Shown here piece by piece: positions 38,049 through 45,279 of a stretch of DNA of 45,279 nt; the stretch's first letter is position 1; every line of letters begins with the position of its first letter. Both the position numbers and the translations under genes were made by a program. The notes below the pieces were generated by a model. The model saw only the letters and a list, made by a program, of their open reading frames with translations. It was not told where the DNA came from and searched no databases. This DNA comes from Gemmatimonadota bacterium (GTDB lineage Bacteria; JAAXHH01), in assembly GCA_026713285.1 (NCBI GenBank), contig JAPOOT010000289.1, forward strand, positions 1-45,279, written 5' to 3'.

Positions 38049-39185
38049 ATGGCCACTAACACCGAAAGATACGCTCCTGGTCGAGTACGAGATGCGATAA
38101 TCCGGGTGATGAGACTAACGACAGAAGGTTTGTCTGCTAAACAGATCGCAGCGAGAGTTGCAAAGATAGAGGGCCACATGCCTGAGTCCTCGATCAGGTC
38201 TTATCTTCGTCTGAACACTCCAGAGACATTTGTTCGTGAAAGGAGGGGGGTATACCGCCTTAAGGTAGATCATGACAGCAGTCTGCAACGAACGATGTTC
38301 AGGAGTCCACCTTGGCAGGAACCCTTCAAGTTTGGATCGGCTACATTGTTTCATAGTGAATGTTTGGATTGGCTGGACGCAAGAGATGACCAATCAATCC
38401 ACGCGATAGTTACCGATCCACCTTACGGTCTGCAGGAATACACAGCGAAAGAGCAGACGAAACTCCGAAATAGGAAGGGGGGGATCTGGAGGATTCCTCC
38501 TGCATTTGATGGCCACGTTCGTTCGCCGTTACCAAGATTCACTACTTTAACCGATGAACAAAAACTTTATCTTCGGGAGTTTTTCTATATCTGGTCTCGT
38601 CTACTGATCCCCAAGTTGGTACCTGGCGCCAACGTGGTCGTTGCCTCCAATCCACTACTCTCCCACATTGTCGCCGGCGCTATAGCGGATTCGGGGCTTG
38701 AAAGACGCGGCGACATCGTCAGGCTTGTTATGACTATGCGTGGCGGTGATCGGCCAAAAGCGGCACATGATGAATTCAAGGATGTCAGTGTGCTCCCCAG
38801 ATCAATGTGGGAGCCATGGCTGATATTCCGTAGGCCTGTGGAGGGAAGAGTACAGGACAACCTCAGAAAATGGAAAACGGGAGGGTTTCGACGGCCGACT
38901 GGACTCAAGCCATTCGGAGATGTTATTCAATCTTCCCCGACCAGAAAAAATGAGAAGGCGATAGCACCTCACCCCAGCCTTAAGCCACAATCCTTCTTAC
39001 GACGCCTCGTGAGGGGTGTTCTTCCACTAGGTGAAGGTATAGTTGTCGATCCCTTTGCCGGCGCTGGCTCTACTCTCGCGGCCGCTGAAGCAGTTGGGTA
39101 CGAGTCAATCGGAATAGAAAAGGATTCTCTGTACTTCAATATGGCCAAGGAAGCACTACAGCCACTAGCCGAGCTCGAAGTGTAG
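38049..39185 (+). CDS. DNA methyltransferase (N6-A/N4-C type) with N-terminal winged-helix (HARE-HTH-like) domain
   Basis: AIVTDPPYGLQEYTAKEQ (DPPY); HPSLKPQSFLRRLVRGVLPLGEGIVVDPFAGAGSTLAAAEAVGYESIGIEKD (FxGxG); N-terminal RDAIIRVMRLTTEGLSAKQIAARV...VRERRGVYRL. Confidence 0.9.
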   Translation: MATNTERYAPGRVRDAIIRVMRLTTEGLSAKQIAARVAKIEGHMPESSIRSYLRLNTPETFVRERRGVYRLKVDHDSSLQRTMFRSPPWQEPFKFGSATLFHSECLDWLDARDDQSIHAIVTDPPYGLQEYTAKEQTKLRNRKGGIWRIPPAFDGHVRSPLPRFTTLTDEQKLYLREFFYIWSRLLIPKLVPGANVVVASNPLLSHIVAGAIADSGLERRGDIVRLVMTMRGGDRPKAAHDEFKDVSVLPRSMWEPWLIFRRPVEGRVQDNLRKWKTGGFRRPTGLKPFGDVIQSSPTRKNEKAIAPHPSLKPQSFLRRLVRGVLPLGEGIVVDPFAGAGSTLAAAEAVGYESIGIEKDSLYFNMAKEALQPLAELEV

Positions 39186-39204
39186 GGACTGAAGGAAACC
39201 TCAA

Positions 39205-39735
39205 TTACCTGTCTAGGTAAATCCAGTTCTCGCGAAGTTTACTCACGCCAAAGCGGTCAAGTGTGGCAGTTCGTGTGCCGAGTTCCCCTCTCGGATTGCG
39301 TCTAAAGTCTTCGATGGTTACCCTAGATAGGTAGACTTCCCTAAACGTCATTGGAAGTCTTGATGAAGAGGGTTCGGTTTTGTTATCGACCTCGTATACA
39401 AATACACACATCCACTGGTCGCGCGCGCCATGTGTATCGACCGCACCGCCTTTTTTCTTCGTGGTTTTGATTTCAAGACCCTGATCTCCCGACTTAACGG
39501 AGTTTTCTGCGTAAACTCCCTGAACGAGAAGGTCAGGATGGCCATTGAAGTAGTTGTTTTCAGTAAGCACCCTTGAATGTTTAGCCAGACTGGCCGTCAG
39601 CATGTCCGATAGCACACCAGACATGATAGCGGGTCTCAACATATCGTCAAGCCGTTCCAGTCCGCGGTCTACCAGATGAGAATTGACATCGTGGAAGAAA
39701 TCATAAACGTCCTGCATTGCCGACTCGAAATCCAT
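39205..39735 (-). CDS. Putative PD-(D/E)XK restriction endonuclease partner of the methyltransferase
   Basis: GHPDLLVQGVYAENSVKSGDQGLEIKTTKKKGG (PD...ExK), convergent with the MTase and 19 bp from its stop. Confidence 0.6.
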   Translation of the reverse strand: MDFESAMQDVYDFFHDVNSHLVDRGLERLDDMLRPAIMSGVLSDMLTASLAKHSRVLTENNYFNGHPDLLVQGVYAENSVKSGDQGLEIKTTKKKGGAVDTHGARDQWMCVFVYEVDNKTEPSSSRLPMTFREVYLSRVTIEDFRRNPRGELGTRTATLDRFGVSKLRENWIYLDR

Positions 39736-39927
39736 AATGCGGAGCTGATATGGTAAAGTCGAGTCAGGATTGAATGATTCTCTTGCTACGACATTTCTGG
39801 ATTGTTTGATCCGTTCGTCTCCTTCATGTTATCTGAATGCATGTTTCAACAAAATGTGATTTACTGTGAATTTGTAAACCACTACCTACAATATCATGAC
39901 CTAGAATCTCATGAAAGTAAAATCAAT

Positions 39928-41082
39928 CTATTCCTCCACGGCCCGCAAATCCAGCGCCAGATCGCGGAAGCCCCGCACGCGGTGTAGGGTGACCAGGTTG
40001 GTGTCGTGCTGGTTCTTGCCGCCGCGCGCGGTGCGGGCGACGACGAGGAGATCGTCTCCGGAGATGACCTGCGAGGCGTAGCTGAAGGACTCCATCATGC
40101 TCCTGCTCATGGCCACGCATCCGGCCTGGAACCAGTTGAGGGCGTCGAGGCTGTACATCAGCATCAGGATGCGCCGCTCGTTTCCCGGCGGTCCGCTGAA
40201 ACCGATTCGCCGAAGGGGTTCCCGGTCCTGCCACGGGTTCGTGGACAGGGTTGCCGTGGTCCAGTAAAGGCCGCCTTTGTCGTCGTGGACGATCTGGAAC
40301 TTGCACTGGGCGCCCGGCATGGGATGGAACTGGAGGAAACGGTAGTCGAGGTTCCGACCGTCGTCCTCGACCCGTCCGATTGATGCCAGGCTCGACGTCG
40401 AGTGGCCGTCGACGATCGTGCGCATGATCATCCGGATCTCGCCGTCCACCAGCACGATGTTGCCCTCCAGGAAGCTGTCGGCCGGCACCTTGTCCTTCAG
40501 GCTTTCGGGGTATTTCCGCTGCGAGAGCACATCGGGGATACCGGGGAACCGGACGTGGTTGGACATGCGCCAGGCCGCCGGATCCAGGAGGTCTTGTGAC
40601 AGGTCGCCGGCCACCACCAGCGATTTCCAGTCGAAACGGCTGGGCGCGTCGCAGGTCTCGAAGGCGCGGTAGGCATGTCCGTTGTGGATCAATACCGGCG
40701 TCGGCGCGCAGTGGTGCTTCCCTTCGAAGAGCGTGACCGGCCCTTCCCAGGTGAAGCCGCCGTCCCGTGAGCGGCCGATGACGATGTCCCGGCTTTTGCG
40801 CTTGTTTCCGATGAGATACGCGTCGTCCCCGTAGGTCCAGACGGTCGCCCAGATGAAATCCTGGCACGACGCCAGGGTCCACGTTGCGCCGTCGTCGTCA
40901 CTGACCAGTACCTCGGTCTGATCCGGCACGGATTCCTTGAGCGGACTGGGACGGAACCATTCGTAACTGGCCAGCAGGCGCCCCGAGCGCATCCGCGCGA
41001 TCGACGGCGAACCGGCGTATACGTTCTCCGGGTCGGGTGATGAGGCCAGTACCTGGTAGTCTTCGGCGAGCATTCGATTCAT
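39928..41082 (-). CDS. Sialidase-like/BNR-repeat exo-alpha-sialidase family protein
   Basis: AGSPSIARMRSGRLLASYEWF, LVSDDDGATWTLAS, GRSRDGGFTWEGPVTLFEGKH (Asp-box SxDGGxTW). Confidence 0.85.
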   Translation of the reverse strand: MNRMLAEDYQVLASSPDPENVYAGSPSIARMRSGRLLASYEWFRPSPLKESVPDQTEVLVSDDDGATWTLASCQDFIWATVWTYGDDAYLIGNKRKSRDIVIGRSRDGGFTWEGPVTLFEGKHHCAPTPVLIHNGHAYRAFETCDAPSRFDWKSLVVAGDLSQDLLDPAAWRMSNHVRFPGIPDVLSQRKYPESLKDKVPADSFLEGNIVLVDGEIRMIMRTIVDGHSTSSLASIGRVEDDGRNLDYRFLQFHPMPGAQCKFQIVHDDKGGLYWTTATLSTNPWQDREPLRRIGFSGPPGNERRILMLMYSLDALNWFQAGCVAMSRSMMESFSYASQVISGDDLLVVARTARGGKNQHDTNLVTLHRVRGFRDLALDLRAVEE

Positions 41083-41354
41083 GTCTAACGACCTCCTGGT
41101 GATTGGGATGGAAACACGATTCTACCCGGCTGCAACGCGCTTGTCAACGGGAAGGTACCCGCTGGATCCGCTCGAAATCGCGCTACCCATATACGATACG
41201 CGAGCGCGAGATCTTCCCATAGTTCTTTATACGCGGCGCCATATTGCCCTTGATCTGAATCGCCCCCGACCTGTATCATAGAATCGATCACCAGGACAAC
41301 CATTCCAGATACGAACAGAGAAAATCGAACCGGGTCCGCCGGGAGGATACACTT

Positions 41355-42536
41355 ATGGCCGGAAAAACCAACCTGTCCCGCAGAGATTTGCTGATCAAGG
41401 GAGGGCTCGCGACGGCCGGCATGGCGCTGCTGCCGTCCCACGTACTGGCCCAGTTGGCCCAACTGGCGCGGGACGAGACGCCCGTGGACTGGATCGATGA
41501 ATTCGGGCCGCCGCAAAGCCCCGATTTCGTCCTGCTGGACTGGAACGGGCTCGAATCTTGGATTACGCCCGTAGACCAGTTCTTCTCGGCGAGCCACTAT
41601 CCCGAGCCCACCGTGGCCGGAGAAGGCTACAGTCTGGAGGTTTCGGGCGCGGTAAGACAGAAACTCAACCTGAGCCTCGACGAAATCAAGTCCATGCCGA
41701 GCAAGGACGTTATCTTCACCCTCGAGTGCTCGGGTAACCGGGGCGTCCCCGTTTTCCGGGGCGGCGTGTACAACGCCCGGTGGACCGGCACGCCGCTGGC
41801 GCCGGTCCTGGAACGGGCAGGGGTGTGGGACAACGGTATCGAGGTGGTATTCTTCGGACACGATGAAGGGGTCGAGAACGTCACGCCAATTCGAAGCGAA
41901 CCGCTGGCGATGAAACAGAATTTCGCCCGGTCGCTTACCACGAAACAGGCGATGGACCCGGACATCCTGCTGGCCTACGAGGTGAACGGACAGACGCTGC
42001 CGCCGAAGCACGGATATCCCCTGCGGCTCATCGTACCCGGCTGGTACGGCATCACCCAGGTGAAGTGGCTGAAACGCATCGAGGTGCGCACCACCCGGTA
42101 CATGGGCAGGTTCATTTCGCGGGATTACGTCACGGTCCGCGAGGAGACCCACAACGGGGAGACCGTCTGGCGACAGGAATCCGTTGGAAAAGGCCGGATC
42201 AATTCCGTCACGGCGCGGGTCACGCGCGTCGGCCCCCTGCACCGGATCTACGGCGCGGTATGGGGCGAACCGCTCAGGGAGGTCCAGGTGCGCATCGATG
42301 ACGGTTCCTGGCAGACGGCCGAAATCATCGAGGGGCTGGACGCGGAACACGCCTGGAAGTTCTGGCGGCTGGACTGGGACAGGCCTTCAGCGGGCGAGCA
42401 CACGATCACTTCCCGGGGCGTAACGACGGGCGGCACGATACAGCCCGCGCCGGACGACCCCTACCTGGCCGGCAAGAAGACATACTGGGAAAGTAACGGC
42501 CAGGTGACCCGGACTATTCAGATCTTCGAAAGCTAG
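41355..42536 (+). CDS. Sulfite oxidase-family molybdopterin-dependent oxidoreductase, Tat-exported
   Basis: SRRDLLIKGGLATAGMALLPSHVLA; TLECSGNRGVPVFRGGVYNARWTGTPLAPVLERAGV; C-terminal Mo-co dimerisation-like domain (YGAVWGEPLREVQVRIDDGSWQTAEI). Confidence 0.9.
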   Translation: MAGKTNLSRRDLLIKGGLATAGMALLPSHVLAQLAQLARDETPVDWIDEFGPPQSPDFVLLDWNGLESWITPVDQFFSASHYPEPTVAGEGYSLEVSGAVRQKLNLSLDEIKSMPSKDVIFTLECSGNRGVPVFRGGVYNARWTGTPLAPVLERAGVWDNGIEVVFFGHDEGVENVTPIRSEPLAMKQNFARSLTTKQAMDPDILLAYEVNGQTLPPKHGYPLRLIVPGWYGITQVKWLKRIEVRTTRYMGRFISRDYVTVREETHNGETVWRQESVGKGRINSVTARVTRVGPLHRIYGAVWGEPLREVQVRIDDGSWQTAEIIEGLDAEHAWKFWRLDWDRPSAGEHTITSRGVTTGGTIQPAPDDPYLAGKKTYWESNGQVTRTIQIFES

Positions 42537-42553
42537 GGAACGAATCCCGATCC

Positions 42554-43666
42554 ATGGTCATCGATTCCCACGCTTACTGTTTTCCGCCGGGAGACGCGAC
42601 GGCCGGGTACGCGGACGCAGGTGAACACCTCCGCTGGATGCAGGCCGAGCACGCGGTCCACCACCAGCCGGCCTGGCGCGTCCGCGACCGGGCCCCCGCC
42701 TCGTCAGATGCGATCGCTCCCGCTTCGCCCGGGGACTGGTCCACGCTTCCCGACGTGGATTTCCGCGTCGATCATGCCCATGGCCGGGTGGTGTGGACGG
42801 TCGACGGCGAAGACTGCACCAAGCAGTTCTACCCGCCCCACCTGCGCAACCTGGAGTACACCCCCGACGGCCTGATCGCCGAGATGGACTATGCGGGCGT
42901 GGACGCCGCCCTGCTCCATACCAATCCCATGCTGAACCGGGACAGCGCGTTCCAGGCCGAATGCGTCGCCGCATTTCCCGGCCGGCTGTACTCCATGGCG
43001 CCCGTGGACGAGTGGCGAATCGCCGCGGAAACGGACCGGGTGATCGAAGAGATTGAACGGGCCGTGCGCGTTCGCGGGCTGCACGCCGTCAAGTTCAACG
43101 CCACGCTGGCATATCGCGAAAGCGACGAACGCTGGAGCGGTGGCGCCTACCGACCGTTCTGGGACGCCGTGGCCGTCTTGAAGGTGCCGGTGTTCTTCAC
43201 CCTGGGCGCCGGACCCGTGCTCGGTTACCATGCCGACCTGACGCAGGGCTACTTCGACGAAGTCGGCGTGCTCATGGACTGGATGGACCGGTACCCGGAT
43301 TCGGTCTGCAGCATCACCCACGGTTTCCCCTGGCGCATGTTTGTCGAAGGCGACCGTCTCGTCTTGCCGGAGGAACTGTGGAAACCCTACGAAAACCGCA
43401 ATCTCAGCCTGGAAGTCTGCTTCCCCGTGCGCATCGGCGACCTTTTCGACTTTCCCTACAGCGAGGCCCTACCGGCCCTGGAGGAGTTGGTCGGCCGGAT
43501 CGGTAGCGACAGGTTGCTGTGGGGCACGGACATGCCCTTCCAGAACCGGTTCTGCACTTATCGGCAGTCCCGGGACTGGATCGAGAAGTACGCGGGATTT
43601 CTCGGCGAGGCGGACCGTGCCGCGATCATGGGCGGCACCGCCGCGCGTATACTGGGTATTACGTAA
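42554..43666 (+). CDS. Amidohydrolase family protein (amidohydrolase_2-like)
   Basis: MVIDSHAYCFPPGD, MDYAGVDAALLHTNPMLNRDSAFQAECVAAFPGRLYSMAPVD, LLWGTDMPFQNRFCTYRQS. Confidence 0.85.
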   Translation: MVIDSHAYCFPPGDATAGYADAGEHLRWMQAEHAVHHQPAWRVRDRAPASSDAIAPASPGDWSTLPDVDFRVDHAHGRVVWTVDGEDCTKQFYPPHLRNLEYTPDGLIAEMDYAGVDAALLHTNPMLNRDSAFQAECVAAFPGRLYSMAPVDEWRIAAETDRVIEEIERAVRVRGLHAVKFNATLAYRESDERWSGGAYRPFWDAVAVLKVPVFFTLGAGPVLGYHADLTQGYFDEVGVLMDWMDRYPDSVCSITHGFPWRMFVEGDRLVLPEELWKPYENRNLSLEVCFPVRIGDLFDFPYSEALPALEELVGRIGSDRLLWGTDMPFQNRFCTYRQSRDWIEKYAGFLGEADRAAIMGGTAARILGIT

Positions 43667-43816
43667 CAAAAAGTTGATGTAGCGGGAATCCGGTGTTCTC
43701 GAAAACTGTTATAAGAAGAGTTAACTTTTGTGACACTTTAAGAACCCGGCTCCGGCCCCGCACCCAGCCCCGAGCCCAGCCCCGAGCCCGCAGGTTTACA
43801 TAAACCGGAGGAACCC

Positions 43817-44803
43817 ATGCACGTCGGCACCCAGCAGTTCAGCACATCGGACGAAGACCTGGAGTATCTCGCCCGCCACGGCGTCTTCAACAAGAACGAG
43901 AACAACATCACATTCCACAGGGAATACGGGTGGGATGTGGAGGAACTGGCGGCCAGGAAGGAGAAGTGCACCCGGTTCGGGATCGACATGGAGATGGTGG
44001 CCCTGCCCATCGCCCAGTTCAACGTAGACGGCGGCCAGGTGCCCAATTACATGCTGGGAAAATACGAGGAAGGCGACAAGGAAATCGAATTGGTGTGCAA
44101 CATGGTACGCCAGGCCTCGGAAGCGGGCATCCCGGCGGTGAAGTACTACCTGTGCGAGATGGAGAACCAGCGCACCGAGAGCGATCCGCCCGGACGAGGC
44201 GGTTCGGTCTACAGCACCTGGGACCTGGAGAAGGCGAAGGACCGGCCGCCGCGGTACGACGAACCCGTGACCGCCGAGATGAACTGGGCACGCATCACCT
44301 ACTTCCTGGAGCGGGTGATCCCCGTGGCGACCGAGTGCAAAGTCCGCATGGCCTGCCATCCCTGCGATCCGTGGCTGCCGCCCGGCTATCGCTGCGTGGA
44401 CCGCGTACTCGGCGGCTTCGATGGATTCAAGCGATTCATCGAGATCTGTCCCAGTCCGTACCACGGCATGAATCTCTGCCTGGGCTGCATGGCGGAGAGT
44501 TCGCTCGATCCCCGCAACGAGGTGCCCGACATCATCCGGTACCTGGGCTCGCGCAACAAGATCTTCCTCTGCCATTTCCGCAACATCGTGGGCGGGAGGA
44601 ACAAGTTCCAGGAAGTCTGGCCCGACGAAGGCGTCATGAACATGCATCGGAACATGCAGGCGCTCAAGGAAGTCGGCTATGATCACATGTGCGTGCCCGA
44701 TCACGCGCCCGGGCACAAGGACCCGGACAGCTATCGGCAGGCCTTCGCCTACGAGTTCGGTTACATCCAGGCGATGATCCAGGCCGTGATGGACGAGGGG
44801 TAG
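43817..44803 (+). CDS. Mannonate dehydratase-like (UxuA family) TIM-barrel enzyme
   Basis: CHPCDPWLPPGYRCVDRVLGGFDGFKRFIEICPSPYHGMNLCLG, IFLCHFRNIVGGRNKFQEVWPDEGVMNMHRNMQALKEVGYDHMCVPDH. Confidence 0.82.
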   Translation: MHVGTQQFSTSDEDLEYLARHGVFNKNENNITFHREYGWDVEELAARKEKCTRFGIDMEMVALPIAQFNVDGGQVPNYMLGKYEEGDKEIELVCNMVRQASEAGIPAVKYYLCEMENQRTESDPPGRGGSVYSTWDLEKAKDRPPRYDEPVTAEMNWARITYFLERVIPVATECKVRMACHPCDPWLPPGYRCVDRVLGGFDGFKRFIEICPSPYHGMNLCLGCMAESSLDPRNEVPDIIRYLGSRNKIFLCHFRNIVGGRNKFQEVWPDEGVMNMHRNMQALKEVGYDHMCVPDHAPGHKDPDSYRQAFAYEFGYIQAMIQAVMDEG

Positions 44804-44882
44804 GACGCTGTTTGGCCTGGCTTGGGTGATCGGCAGGAGGTGGGTCAAACAGCATGGCGATCCAGTCTTCGCCATGCCACGG

Positions 44883-45278
44883 TCAGTTCTGCCACTCGAT
44901 CAGTTGCTGGTCCTGTTTCAGGCGCGCGCGCTGGTGCTGGGCGGCAGTGAAGATGTCTTCCAATCTGGGCGTGTCGACTTCGAGTCCCGGCAGAGCGTAC
45001 CGCGCTTCCATGAAAAACCGGTCCTCCTGCGACGATTGGATCCATGCGTGCCGCCACCATTCAAGCACGCGGTCTCGAGCGTCCGCCATGGCACTGGAAG
45101 AGGGCAGCCGGTCGCTCTTGCTGAGGTTGATGTTGCCGCGGGCCGGCAGCAGGTTCCAGAGATCGTTGTTGCGCCAGCGCGCCCACGGAAAACAGTGGTC
45201 GATGTGCGGAACGGTTTGAATACGCGCTGCGGACCAGACGCAGGTGAGCGCGAATCCGTCATCGCGCAGCTGTTTCGC
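44883..45278 (-). CDS. HNH endonuclease domain protein (partial, N-terminus beyond window edge)
   Basis: Reverse-strand open frame to window edge: VPHIDHCFPWARWRNNDLWNLLPARGNINLSKSDRLPSSS (HNH-type motif) ... DQQLIEWQN*. Confidence 0.75.
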   Translation of the reverse strand, partial: AKQLRDDGFALTCVWSAARIQTVPHIDHCFPWARWRNNDLWNLLPARGNINLSKSDRLPSSSAMADARDRVLEWWRHAWIQSSQEDRFFMEARYALPGLEVDTPRLEDIFTAAQHQRARLKQDQQLIEWQN

Positions 45279-45279
45279 C

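Larger units (their letters stand above)
35725..39930. other. AT-richer accessory/defence island
   Basis: Visible drop in G+C and changed codon usage between the cupin gene and the sialidase-like gene; holds TIR-like, MNT/HEPN', VapC'/Phd and RM-like genes. Confidence 0.75.

Overview
The window looks like a high-GC bacterial chromosome segment with about 38 supportable genes. Most are metabolic or housekeeping: a TPP enzyme, two SDRs, two PhyH-like dioxygenases, ThyX, RNase HIII, a GH51/sugar-ABC locus, a radical SAM protein, tandem cyclophilins, an MFS transporter, Rho, an Opp-type permease pair, a Tup-type tungstate/molybdate ABC pair, an M28-like/FtsX fusion, a cupin, a sialidase-like protein, a sulfite-oxidase-family molybdoenzyme, an amidohydrolase and a UxuA-like protein. 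A visibly AT-richer accessory island at about 35.73-39.93 kb is the most interesting part. It holds a TIR-like (PF10137-type) effector, an MNT nucleotidyltransferase followed by a truncated HEPN partner that is absent from the ORF track, a Phd/YefM antitoxin with a vapC interrupted by one in-frame TAA, and a convergent DNA methyltransferase / putative PD-(D/E)XK nuclease pair. Both toxin genes are damaged and their remnants meet tail to tail, while both antitoxins stay open. Outside the island, the notable points are: an M28-like domain whose zinc ligands look substituted, fused to an FtsX permease; two Opp permeases that both carry extra N-terminal membrane segments; a 52-aa zinc-ribbon ORF missing from the track; and several short tandem repeat arrays of 36, 24 and 35 bp. 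All family calls come from reading motifs by eye; no searches were run.
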